Below are positions 23,622-31,283 of a stretch of 64,000 nt of DNA, one piece after another (positions within the stretch are counted from its first letter, which is position 1; every line of letters starts with the position of its first letter). The position numbers and the translations under genes were made by a program. Where the stretch lies: NCBI GenBank assembly GCA_947627215.1, contig CANQVD010000005.1, positions 1 to 64,000 of the forward strand, read 5' to 3'. The notes beneath the pieces are model-generated. The model ran no database searches and had not been told where the DNA came from. It was given only the letters and a program-made list of their open reading frames with translations. The DNA comes from an uncultured Eisenbergiella sp. (GTDB lineage Bacteria > Bacillota > Clostridia > Lachnospirales > Lachnospiraceae).

Positions 23622-24935
23622 ATGAGGTTTTCGGACCGCGCACAGGCGTCGGAAAAACGGAATGCGGAAGGGGCCGTGGCCGGCTATGATCTGGGGGAGA
23701 GCATCGCGCAGATCAGCTACTGCCTGCCCGGAGAGACGAAGCCGGAAACGGTCAGCCAGGTGGCGGGCGGCGAGGACTATCTGATCCCGGCCTGTCTGGC
23801 CAGGCGCACCGACCGGGAGCTGTGGCTGTACGGAAAAGAGGCGAAGGAAGCGGCCGGCCGGGGAGAGGCGGTGCTGGTGGACCGGCTTCTGGAACGGGCC
23901 GCGCTGGGAGAGCAGCTTGAGGTCGATGGAAAAACCTATGATCCCGTGGCGCTTCTTGCCCTGTTTCTGCGGCGGACCTTTTCGTTCCTGACGCCCATCG
24001 TGCATCCGGACCGGCTGGAGTCTCTGGTCTTCACGGTGGAAAACGTCACAAAGCCGGTGATCGACGCGCTCACGGGCGCCGTTTCCATCCTGGAGCTGAA
24101 AACGAAGCACGTTTATATCATCGGCAGGGCGGAGAGCTTTTTTTATTACAATATCAATCAGCCGGAGGAGCTGATGCGGAGGGACGTGCTGGCGTGCGAT
24201 TTTGAAGCCCGCCTGAAAACGCTGCTGTTTTCCGTCAACCGCCGCACGACGCCCATTGCGGCCTTTGCGGAGGAAAAGGATCTGGACGGGATAAGGCCGG
24301 TGCAGCCTGTGGGCGACGCGGTGGCGGACGGCCGGAGCTATATGCAGTTGGATCATGCCTTCGCCGCCGCCATGAAGGAGCTTTTGGACGGCAGACAGGT
24401 TTCCACCATCTATCTGCTGGGCAGGGGCTTTGCGGGAGAGTGGTATCAGGAGACGCTTCCGGTGCTCTGTGAGGGGCGCAGAGTGTTTTTGGGCAATAAT
24501 CTTTACAGCAAGGGCGCCTGTTATGCCGCCAGGCAGCGGCTCTCTCCGGACAATACGGTGAAGGGCTACGCCTTTCTGGGGCAGGATATGCTTAAGGCCA
24601 ATGTGGGCATGCACGTGTCCCGCCGGGGAGAGGACGCGTATCTGGCGCTTCTGGACGCGGGGGTCAACTGGTACGACGCCGGAAAGGAATGCGAATTCCT
24701 GCTGGAGGAGGAGAACGTTTTCACCCTGCGGATCACGCCGCTGGACGGCAGGGATGTACGGGAGGTCCGGGTGACGCTGAGCGGTCTGCCGGAGCGGCCG
24801 GCCCGCGCGTCCCGCATCCATATGAAAATGGAAATGACGGACGCGGGGACGGTGCATGTGAGCCTGGAGGATCTGGGCTTCGGAGAGTTTTTCCCCGCGA
24901 CACACAGATTCTGGGAAGAAAGCTTTTCTCTGTAG
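23622..24935 (+). CDS. Actin/Hsp70-fold ATPase-like protein, DUF5716-type
   Basis: A 437-residue protein. The segment AVAGYDLGESIAQISYC near residue 20 is a phosphate-1 motif of the actin/Hsp70/sugar-kinase superfamily, and LVFTVENVTKPVIDALTG plus STIYLLGRGFAGEWY are consistent with phosphate-2 and adenosine regions. The last 120 residues are beta-rich (NVFTLRITPLDGRDVREVRV). I place it tentatively in DUF5716. It starts 129 nt after the giant Ig/TPR gene; the gap is GC-rich and contains a GCCGCC-GGGAC-GGCGGC hairpin near 23580. Function unknown; ATP-dependent chaperone or filament protein are both conceivable. Confidence 0.72.
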   Translation: MRFSDRAQASEKRNAEGAVAGYDLGESIAQISYCLPGETKPETVSQVAGGEDYLIPACLARRTDRELWLYGKEAKEAAGRGEAVLVDRLLERAALGEQLEVDGKTYDPVALLALFLRRTFSFLTPIVHPDRLESLVFTVENVTKPVIDALTGAVSILELKTKHVYIIGRAESFFYYNINQPEELMRRDVLACDFEARLKTLLFSVNRRTTPIAAFAEEKDLDGIRPVQPVGDAVADGRSYMQLDHAFAAAMKELLDGRQVSTIYLLGRGFAGEWYQETLPVLCEGRRVFLGNNLYSKGACYAARQRLSPDNTVKGYAFLGQDMLKANVGMHVSRRGEDAYLALLDAGVNWYDAGKECEFLLEEENVFTLRITPLDGRDVREVRVTLSGLPERPARASRIHMKMEMTDAGTVHVSLEDLGFGEFFPATHRFWEESFSL

Positions 24936-24961
24936 CGGATGCGTGACGGGAGTGTGCGAGG

Positions 24962-25795
24962 ATGGGACGGGTTTATCTTTGTCTTGGAAAACAGGCGGAA
25001 GTGCCTTATTATTTTGAACGCGCCAGGATCCATGTCTGGAACGTGGAGGAGCTCTGTTACTTTGTGCGGGAAAACGCCTGGGTGCTGGAGCCGTCGCTTC
25101 TGGGCAGAGAGCTGGCGGAATGGGTGGGAAAGCAGTGCGCCCTGGAGGAGCTGTCGGCAAAGCTTGCCGCGGCGCAGCGGGAGGAGGATCCGGTCATCGC
25201 CTTTGTCCGGACGCTGTTTTCCTATACCGGCTACTGTCCTGTACAGGAGGCGGAGCAGATCGAGAAGATCCTCGGCATCAACGAAAAGGCCAGCGAGCTG
25301 GAACGCGCGGCGGCCCGGGGCGATTATTACCTGCAGAGCGGAAAGTATGTGATGGCGCTGCGGGAGTATGAGGAGCTGCTGGAGGGCCTTACCGGAATGG
25401 ATCCCGCTTTCCTGGGCAGGATATACCACAACTGCGGCGTGGCCCGCGCCAGACTGTTTCTGTTCGGGGAGGCGGCGGAAGCGTTTGAAAAGGCGTGGCG
25501 GCTGACCCGGGACAGGGAAAGCGCCGCGCAGTATCTGATTGCGCTTCGGATGTCGCTCGGGGAGCAGGGATATGTGAATTTCGTGGCGGAGCGGCCGGAT
25601 CTGTACGCGGAGTCCCTGCAGTTGGAGGAGCGCATCAAAAGCTGCGACGCGGCCTGGGAGGCGTCGGAGGCGTGCGCGTTTTTGCAGAAGGTCATGCAGA
25701 CCGGAGAAGAAGGGGAGGCCGGTCTGGGACGCCGGATGGCGGGCGAAAAAATAGAGGAGCTTCACCGCGCCTACCGCGCCTGCGTGGAGAGCTGA
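24962..25795 (+). CDS. TPR-like helical protein of the DUF5716/5717 cluster
   Basis: A 277-residue soluble protein that I cannot name. It starts MGRVYLCLGKQAEVPYYFER, has a mixed N-terminal domain of about 80 residues, then at least three TPR-like helix pairs (YYLQSGKYVMALREYEELLE, IYHNCGVARARLFLFGEAAE and AFEKAWRLTRDRESAAQYLI). The C-terminus is helical and charged. GAGG lies directly before the ATG at 24962, 26 nt after the ATPase gene. The tight spacing and shared TPR character suggest it works with the two upstream proteins. Confidence 0.7.
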   Translation: MGRVYLCLGKQAEVPYYFERARIHVWNVEELCYFVRENAWVLEPSLLGRELAEWVGKQCALEELSAKLAAAQREEDPVIAFVRTLFSYTGYCPVQEAEQIEKILGINEKASELERAAARGDYYLQSGKYVMALREYEELLEGLTGMDPAFLGRIYHNCGVARARLFLFGEAAEAFEKAWRLTRDRESAAQYLIALRMSLGEQGYVNFVAERPDLYAESLQLEERIKSCDAAWEASEACAFLQKVMQTGEEGEAGLGRRMAGEKIEELHRAYRACVES

Positions 25796-26041
25796 CCGGC
25801 GCGCCGGAGAGCGGCGCTTCAGGGGAGAGAGGCGTGCGTGCGCGGATCGGGACGGATCCGTTTCTGCAAAATGTGGAGGTATGCGGCCGGGGGCGTACCA
25901 GATATTGTATGTCTGCGCGAAAAATGCCGGCCGGGCGCGCCTTTTCGCCGCCGCTTTTCCCAGTGCGGCGCGGGAAATGCGGAATTTATATGGGCAATCC
26001 GGAGATTCCTGCCGCGTTTCCAATTATTTTCTATTTACATC
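25796..26041 (+). other. Intergenic region before the gap promoter, no gene seen
   Basis: This GC-rich stretch of about 250 nt follows the TPR gene. It contains imperfect GC repeats (for example GCCGGCCGGGCGCGCC near 25927) but no clear terminator and no convincing coding frame. It becomes AT-rich from about 26020 towards the promoter at 26042-26070. Confidence 0.5.
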
Positions 26042-26070
26042 TTGATATTTCAGGATAAATTAGGTAAAAT
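26042..26070 (+). promoter_or_regulatory. Strong sigma-A promoter of the glycolytic operon
   Basis: TTGATA (26042-26047), 17-nt spacer, TAAAAT (26065-26070), in an AT-rich tract. The leader of about 80 nt ends with AGGAGG at 26144-26149, an ideal ribosome site for gap. Confidence 0.8.
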
Positions 26071-26157
26071 AACTGTGATGATAAAATTTTGTCAAGCTTT
26101 TTGCCCTGACGCAGAAGGCGGCAAAACATTATAAAACATTTTTAGGAGGATACGAAA

Positions 26158-27177
26158 ATGGCAGTAAAAGTAGCTATCAATGGTTTTGGCCGTATCGGCC
26201 GTCTGGCTTTCAGGCAGATGTTCGGAGCGGAAGGCTTCGAGATCGTTGCCATCAACGATCTGACCTCCCCCAAGATGCTGGCTCACCTGCTGAAATATGA
26301 TTCCACGCAGGGCAGATATGCGCTGGCTGATACGGTCACGGCAGGCGAGGATTCCATCACGGTCAACGGCACCGAGATCAAGATCTACGCGGAAGCCAAA
26401 GCCGCTGATCTTCCCTGGGGCAAGCTGGGTGTTGACGTTGTTCTGGAGTGCACCGGCTTCTATACCTCCAAGGCGAAGGCACAGGCGCATATCGATGCGG
26501 GCGCGAAGCATGTCATCATTTCCGCCCCGGCCGGCAACGACCTTCCGACCATCGTTTACAATGTAAACCATGAGTCCCTTACCAATGAAGACACCATCAT
26601 TTCCGCGGCTTCCTGCACCACCAACTGCCTGGCTCCCATGGCGAAGGCTCTGAATGACAGCTTCCCGATCCAGTCCGGCATCATGTGCACGATCCACGCT
26701 TACACCGGCGATCAGATGACGCTGGACGGCCCTCAGAGAAAGGGCGATCTGAGAAGATCCCGCGCCGCTGCGGTGAACATCGTTCCCAACAGCACCGGCG
26801 CCGCCAAGGCGATCGGCCTGGTTATCCCTGAGCTGAACGGCAAGCTGATCGGTTCCGCACAGCGCGTTCCGACCCCTACCGGCTCCACCACGATCCTGAC
26901 CGCTGTTGTAAAGGGCAATCCTACCAAGGAGTCCATCAACGCGGCGATGAAGGCTGCTTCCAACGAGTCCTATGGCTACAACGAGGACGAGATTGTTTCC
27001 AGCGATATCATCGGCATGACCTACGGCTCTCTGTTCGATGCGACCCAGACCATGGTTCTTCCCATCAACGACGAGCTCTCCGAGGTTCAGGTCGTTTCCT
27101 GGTACGACAATGAGAACTCCTATACCAGCCAGATGGTCCGCACCATCAAGCACTTCGGCAAGCTGCTGGGCGCCTGA
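26158..27177 (+). CDS. gap: Glyceraldehyde-3-phosphate dehydrogenase
   Basis: A 339-residue cytosolic enzyme that oxidises and phosphorylates glyceraldehyde 3-phosphate to 1,3-bisphosphoglycerate with NAD. The Rossmann motif INGFGRIGR is at residues 7-15, the catalytic Cys in [12 protein letters not shown] near residue 158, and the C-terminal [12 protein letters not shown] is complete. AGGAGG sits 8 nt upstream. Its codon use is more biased towards a few codons and less GC-extreme at third positions than its neighbours, as expected of a highly expressed gene. First gene of gap-pgk-tpiA. Confidence 0.98.
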   Translation: MAVKVAINGFGRIGRLAFRQMFGAEGFEIVAINDLTSPKMLAHLLKYDSTQGRYALADTVTAGEDSITVNGTEIKIYAEAKAADLPWGKLGVDVVLECTGFYTSKAKAQAHIDAGAKHVIISAPAGNDLPTIVYNVNHESLTNEDTIISAASCTTNCLAPMAKALNDSFPIQSGIMCTIHAYTGDQMTLDGPQRKGDLRRSRAAAVNIVPNSTGAAKAIGLVIPELNGKLIGSAQRVPTPTGSTTILTAVVKGNPTKESINAAMKAASNESYGYNEDEIVSSDIIGMTYGSLFDATQTMVLPINDELSEVQVVSWYDNENSYTSQMVRTIKHFGKLLGA

Positions 27178-27200
27178 TAAAAGGACTGACGGGCAGGAAA

Positions 27201-27282
27201 CCGTTCGAGCGAACGGAATCTCAATTTTAAGGAAAGAAAAGGCTTAGGCTCAACAGGGGTCCGGTCCATGGGACCGGGCCCC
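27201..27282 (+). other. Two hairpins in the gap-pgk intercistronic region
   Basis: CCGTTCG-AG-CGAACGG (27201-27216) and a 12-bp stem at 27256-27282 (GGGGTCCGGTCC with GGACCGGGCCCC, ATG loop). Neither is followed by a T run, so they look like mRNA-stabilising or processing structures rather than terminators. The second ends about 10 nt before the pgk ribosome site. Confidence 0.55.
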
Positions 27283-27310
27283 GATTCATGTAAGAAAGGA
27301 GGTCCTTATC

Positions 27311-28534
27311 ATGGGCCTGAATAAAAAATCCGTTGACGATATCAACGTCAAAGGCAAAAGAGTGCTGGTGAGATGCGACTTCAACGTGCCGTTGAAGGAG
27401 GGCGTCATCACCGATGAAACCCGTATCGTGGCGGCGCTGCCTACGATCAAAAAGCTGATCGCGGACGGCGGCAAGGTGATCCTTTGCTCCCATCTGGGCA
27501 AGGTGAAGAACGGCCCCAACGAGGGCGAATCCCTGGCTCCCGTGGCGGTGCGCCTGTCCGAGAAGCTGGGCAGGGAAGTGAAATTCGTCGCTGATTATAA
27601 CGTGACCGGCGAAGCGGCCACCGCGGCGGTAGCGGCGATGAAAGAGGGAGATGTGGTGCTCCTGCAGAACACCCGTTTCCGCGGTAAGGAAGAGACGAAG
27701 AACGGCGAGGAGTTCTCCAAGGAATTGGCAGATCTGGCCGATGTCTATGTCTGCGATGCCTTCGGTTCCTCCCACAGGGCGCATGCGTCCGTGGCAGGCG
27801 TGACCAAATATATCACCGAAAAGGGCGGCGACAATGCGGTCGGCTATCTGATGGAGAAGGAGATTCAGTTCCTGGGCAACGCGGTGGAGAACCCGGTTCG
27901 TCCTTTCGTGGCGATCCTGGGCGGCGCGAAGGTCGCGGATAAGCTCAACGTGATCTCCAATCTGCTGGAGAAGTGCGATACCCTTATCATCGGCGGCGGC
28001 ATGGCGTTCACCTTCCTGAAGGCGCAGGGCCTTGAGGTCGGCAATTCCCTGGTGGACGATACCAAGCTGGATTACTGCAAAGAGATGATGGAGAAGGCGG
28101 CGGCCCTGGGCAAGACCCTGCTGCTTCCCGTGGACACCACCATCGCGGCGTCCTTCCCGGATCCCATCGACGGCCCCGTCGAGATTTCCTATGTGGACGC
28201 GGACAAGATCCCGGCCGATATGGAAGGCCTGGACATCGGTCCCAAGACCCAGAAGCTGTTCGCTGACGCCGTGAAGTCCGCGAAGACCGTCGTCTGGAAC
28301 GGCCCGATGGGCGTATTCGAGAATCCCACCCTGGCGGCGGGCACCATTGCCGTCGCAAAGGCCCTGGCGGAGACGGACGCCACCACGATCATCGGCGGCG
28401 GCGATTCCGCGGCTGCTGTCAATCAGTTGGGCTTTGCGGATAAGATGACCCACATTTCCACCGGCGGCGGCGCTTCTCTCGAGTTCCTGGAGGGCAAGGA
28501 GCTTCCCGGCGTGGCTGCGGCGGATGACAAATAA
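27311..28534 (+). CDS. pgk: Phosphoglycerate kinase
   Basis: A 407-residue kinase that makes ATP and 3-phosphoglycerate from 1,3-bisphosphoglycerate. Visible signatures are [12 protein letters not shown] near residue 17, the substrate-binding LCSHLGKVK, and the nucleotide-binding [13 protein letters not shown] near 200 and [10 protein letters not shown] near 360. The C-terminal helix is complete. AAAGGAGG lies 7 nt before the ATG. It is separated from gap by 133 nt containing two hairpins, and tpiA starts 10 nt after its stop. Confidence 0.98.
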   Translation: MGLNKKSVDDINVKGKRVLVRCDFNVPLKEGVITDETRIVAALPTIKKLIADGGKVILCSHLGKVKNGPNEGESLAPVAVRLSEKLGREVKFVADYNVTGEAATAAVAAMKEGDVVLLQNTRFRGKEETKNGEEFSKELADLADVYVCDAFGSSHRAHASVAGVTKYITEKGGDNAVGYLMEKEIQFLGNAVENPVRPFVAILGGAKVADKLNVISNLLEKCDTLIIGGGMAFTFLKAQGLEVGNSLVDDTKLDYCKEMMEKAAALGKTLLLPVDTTIAASFPDPIDGPVEISYVDADKIPADMEGLDIGPKTQKLFADAVKSAKTVVWNGPMGVFENPTLAAGTIAVAKALAETDATTIIGGGDSAAAVNQLGFADKMTHISTGGGASLEFLEGKELPGVAAADDK

Positions 28535-28544
28535 GGAGACGACG

Positions 28545-29294
28545 ATGGCGAGAAGAAAAATCATAGCCGGCAACTGGAAGATGAACATGACTCCCAGCCA
28601 GGCGGTAGAGCTGTGCAATACGTTAAAGGACCTGGTGGTAACCGATGAGGCGGACGTGGTTTACTGCGTGCCGGCCATCGATATCATCCCCGTGGTGGAA
28701 GCGGTGAAGGGCACCAATGTGGAAGTGGGCGCTGAGAATATGTATTTTGAAGACAAGGGCGCCTATACCGGAGAGATCTGCGCGTCCATGCTGGTGGATG
28801 CGGGCGTGAAATACGTCATCATCGGCCATTCAGAGCGCCGCGATTACTTCAGGGAGTGCGACTGCCTGCTGAACAAGAAGGTGAAGAAGGCGCTGGAGGC
28901 CGGCCTGACCCCGATCCTGTGCTGCGGCGAGAGCCTGGAGCAGAGAGAGATGGGCGTCACCATGGACTGGATCCGTCTGCAGATCAAATCCGATCTGGTG
29001 GGCGTGACGGCCGATCAGGTGAAGGGCATGGTCATCGCCTATGAGCCCATCTGGGCCATCGGCACCGGCAAGACCGCGACCACGCAGCAGGCGCAGGAGG
29101 TCTGCAAGGGCATCCGTGACTGCATCGCGGAGATCTATGACACCGATACGGCGGAAGCGGTTCGCATCCAGTACGGCGGTTCCGTCAACGCGGGCAACGC
29201 GGCGGAGCTGTTCGCACAGCCCGATATCGACGGCGGCCTGGTGGGCGGCGCGTCCCTGAAGGCGGATTTCGGCAAGATCGTGAACTACAAATAA
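28545..29294 (+). CDS. tpiA: Triosephosphate isomerase
   Basis: A 249-residue TIM-barrel enzyme interconverting dihydroxyacetone phosphate and glyceraldehyde 3-phosphate. The N-terminal [10 protein letters not shown] carries the substrate-binding Asn and Lys, [12 protein letters not shown] holds the catalytic His, and [13 protein letters not shown] holds the catalytic Glu and loop 6. YGGSVN and GGLVGGASL bind phosphate. The ATG at 28545 has AAGGAG 8 nt upstream; an upstream in-frame ATG at 28524 overlaps pgk. A strong terminator follows at 29340. The operon ends here, without gpm or eno. Confidence 0.98.
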   Translation: MARRKIIAGNWKMNMTPSQAVELCNTLKDLVVTDEADVVYCVPAIDIIPVVEAVKGTNVEVGAENMYFEDKGAYTGEICASMLVDAGVKYVIIGHSERRDYFRECDCLLNKKVKKALEAGLTPILCCGESLEQREMGVTMDWIRLQIKSDLVGVTADQVKGMVIAYEPIWAIGTGKTATTQQAQEVCKGIRDCIAEIYDTDTAEAVRIQYGGSVNAGNAAELFAQPDIDGGLVGGASLKADFGKIVNYK

Positions 29295-29338
29295 AAAACC
29301 GCGAACCGTTTTTGAGGAGCGGACAGAGAAAGTACGGA

Positions 29339-29536
29339 TCAGGGCTGCACGAACAACGTGCAGCCCTGTTTTTGAAACGCTTCGATCTTCTGATCCAGCA
29401 GGGCTTCCGGGACGCCCAGCCAGGCGGCGAGGCAGGTCTTGCAGAAGAAAGAGGTGCTGCCCCGATTCACGAATTTTCTGTGGGCGCCGATGTCGAGGGC
29501 GGTCAGTTCCCGGCCGCAGCGCTGACAGACGCTCAC
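29339..29536 (-). CDS. Small zinc-ribbon protein coupled to the GH27 gene
   Basis: A 65-residue protein with two Cys-x-x-Cys pairs (CQRC at residues 4-7 and CKTC near 32-35), the pattern of a zinc ribbon. In between is a basic stretch with an RKFVNRG segment. I do not recognise a named family. It starts at a GTG whose last bases overlap the GH27 stop (GTGA, 29533-29536), so translation is probably coupled. AAGGTG lies upstream. The last eleven codons coincide with the tpiA terminator hairpin. Confidence 0.7.
   Translation of the reverse strand: MSVCQRCGRELTALDIGAHRKFVNRGSTSFFCKTCLAAWLGVPEALLDQKIEAFQKQGCTLFVQP
29340..29373 (+). terminator. Rho-independent terminator of gap-pgk-tpiA
   Basis: A perfect 12-bp stem (29340-29351 with 29357-29368), loop AACAA, followed by TTTTT. 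The stem also encodes the last codons of the convergent small gene at 29339-29536. Confidence 0.92.
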
Positions 29537-30663
29537 AGATCCGACACCTTCGCGCGGAACACGGCGCAGTCAAAGGGCTCCAGGTCCCAGGCCATGCTGG
29601 CGTTGCGCACATGGGCGGGCTTCCCGGTCCAGATGTCGGTCATGACAAGGGTCTTGCCGGTGGAGCAGGGCAGCCCCAGCTCATCCAGGTTGAAGCGGGC
29701 CGTATTCTTGTGATCGCACAGATTGAAGAGGCCGATGGCGATGTCCCCGCCCGACAGATGTCTGGCGTAGAGCAGCAGATCCTCGTGGTTCCATATGCCG
29801 TGCAGGCGGAACGGCTGACGGCAGGCGGGATCCTGGTCGATGGCGATGATGTCCCGGTTCGTGAGAGTGGAGAGGGCGGCCGGGGTCATATCGCGGATAT
29901 CGCAGCCGATCATCAGCGGGGAGGCCAGGAAGGCCCAGAGGGAGAAGTGCGTCCGGTACTGGATGTCGCTGCAGCCCGCCAGCCCCACGTTTCCCTTGCC
30001 GTACATGCCCACCACCAGCATGTCCATATCGTTGAAGCAGCCCAGCCCCTGATACGGGAACAGCCTTTCCTGCTGCTTCGCCAGATTTTTGATGGATTCC
30101 CAGGTGTCGAAGATGTCGCCGGTGGAGCGCCACATGGAAGAAGAAGTGGTCTTGACCCATTCGTGCGTCTCATCGGAGCCCCAGGAGCAGGCGGAGAAAA
30201 GGATATCCCTGCCGCAGTTCTCCAGGGCCAGCCCCATGCGGCGGTACAGGTATTCGCCGGGGATGAGAGGGCTGTGGTAGCAGTAGTCATATTTCAGGAA
30301 GTCCACACCCCATTCGGCAAAAGTGGCGGCGTCGATGAACTCGTGCTCGAAGCTGCCCGGATAACCGGCGCAGGTCATATTTCCGGCGCAGGAGTACATG
30401 CCGAACTTCAGTCCCCTGGAGTGGACATAATCGGCCACCGCCTTCATGCCGTGCGGGAATTTGGCCGGATCCGGCACCAGACGCCCGTCGGCGCCGCGTT
30501 CCCGCAGCGACCAGCAGTCGTCGATCACCAGGTATTCGTAGCCGCAGGCGGGCAGCCCGCTTTGGACCATGCGGTCCGCCGTTTCAAAGATCAGCGCTTC
30601 GCTGATGTTTTCCCCGAAGGTGTTCCAGGAGTTCCAGCCCATGGGCGGCGTGAGTTTTAACAT
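29533..30663 (-). CDS. Glycoside hydrolase family 27 alpha-galactosidase
   Basis: A 376-residue enzyme that releases alpha-linked galactose (melibiose, raffinose family, galactomannan side chains). The GH27 core is complete: PPMGWNSWNTF at residues 6-16, DDCW near 48, nucleophile Asp126 in FLKYDYC, and acid/base Asp183 in RSTGDI. There is no signal peptide, so it acts in the cytoplasm. AAAGGAG lies 12 nt before the ATG. A short C-terminal beta domain is included. No sugar transporter is adjacent. GH27 members can also act on beta-L-arabinopyranosides, so the exact substrate is open. Confidence 0.9.
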   Translation of the reverse strand: MLKLTPPMGWNSWNTFGENISEALIFETADRMVQSGLPACGYEYLVIDDCWSLRERGADGRLVPDPAKFPHGMKAVADYVHSRGLKFGMYSCAGNMTCAGYPGSFEHEFIDAATFAEWGVDFLKYDYCYHSPLIPGEYLYRRMGLALENCGRDILFSACSWGSDETHEWVKTTSSSMWRSTGDIFDTWESIKNLAKQQERLFPYQGLGCFNDMDMLVVGMYGKGNVGLAGCSDIQYRTHFSLWAFLASPLMIGCDIRDMTPAALSTLTNRDIIAIDQDPACRQPFRLHGIWNHEDLLLYARHLSGGDIAIGLFNLCDHKNTARFNLDELGLPCSTGKTLVMTDIWTGKPAHVRNASMAWDLEPFDCAVFRAKVSDL

Positions 30664-30720
30664 TGCAGTCAGTCTCCTTTCGATAAAATAGTTTCCGTTT
30701 GACAGCGATTCTGATTTCCG

Positions 30721-30737
30721 ATGATCAGCGTTTTCAT
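30721..30737 (-). promoter_or_regulatory. Possible cre-like (CcpA) palindrome before the GH27 gene
   Basis: On the reverse strand ATGAAAACGCTGATCAT resembles the cre consensus around CG, but is one nt longer than the usual 14-mer. It would lie about 30 nt downstream of the predicted transcription start, a position where CcpA can act as a roadblock. Confidence 0.3.
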
Positions 30738-30770
30738 GTGAACGGTCCCTTCTCTGTTCCTTATGGACAA

Positions 30771-30799
30771 AGTATATCAGCTTTTGCCGGTTCCCGCCA
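30771..30799 (-). promoter_or_regulatory. Predicted promoter of the GH27 gene
   Basis: TGATATACT on the reverse strand (TATACT at 30776-30771 with a TG extension). The -35 region is poor. The leader would be about 100 nt. Confidence 0.5.
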
Positions 30800-30868
30800 G
30801 CCCCAAAAAGGGCCGCGCACGGATTTTCTTTTGATATACCTTATAAAAATAGTATATTATAAAATAAA

Positions 30869-30902
30869 ATACCTTGACAGATGAGGTATATCGTGTTATA
30901 AA
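30869..30902 (+). promoter_or_regulatory. padR promoter with overlapping operator-like inverted repeat
   Basis: TTGACA (30874-30879), 17-nt spacer, TATAAA (30897-30902). The -35 is flanked by the inverted repeat ATACC (30869-30873) and GGTAT (30885-30889). A second half-site pair, GATATACC (30833-30840) with GTATAT (30852-30857), lies upstream. PadR proteins usually autoregulate, so these are candidate operators. Confidence 0.65.
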
Positions 30903-30935
30903 GAAGAAAGAAAAGACAGGAAAGGAGGAAGGAAC

Positions 30936-31283
30936 TTGTCTATTTCAGCGGATACCCTGCGGGGTTATACGGATACGATCATTTTGACCCGGCTCATGCG
31001 GGGGGACAGTTACGGTTATGAGATCAACAGGCAGGTACAGAGCCGCACCGGCGGGGCGTACGGGTTTAAAGAGGCCACGCTGTATACGGCGTTCCGGCGT
31101 CTGGAACAGAGCGGTCTGATCACCTCTTACTGGGGTGAGGACGGACCGGGGGCCAGGAGGCGCTATTACACGATCACGGAGGCCGGGAAGAAGCTGTGGG
31201 AAGAACGCAGCCGGGAGTGGCAGGAGACGCGTGCCCTGTTGGATGCGCTGCTCACATTGGAGGTGGAGCATGAATCGGATTGA
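30936..31283 (+). CDS. PadR-family transcriptional regulator
   Basis: A 115-residue winged-helix regulator. It has the PadR opening LRGYTDTIILTRLMRGDSYGYEI, the recognition region FKEATLYTAFRRLEQSGLI, the wing with ARRRYYTITEAGKK, and a C-terminal dimerisation helix. The start is a TTG at 30936 preceded by AAGGAGG. It overlaps the following HAAS-DUF4097 gene by 14 nt. In Firmicutes, PadR proteins next to HAAS-domain membrane or adhesin-like genes respond to envelope stress or antimicrobials. The ligand cannot be inferred here. Confidence 0.92.
   Translation: MSISADTLRGYTDTIILTRLMRGDSYGYEINRQVQSRTGGAYGFKEATLYTAFRRLEQSGLITSYWGEDGPGARRRYYTITEAGKKLWEERSREWQETRALLDALLTLEVEHESD

Noticed and set aside
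27201-27282. Terminator between gap and pgk
   Set aside because: Both hairpins lack a following T tract, and the genes are normally cotranscribed.
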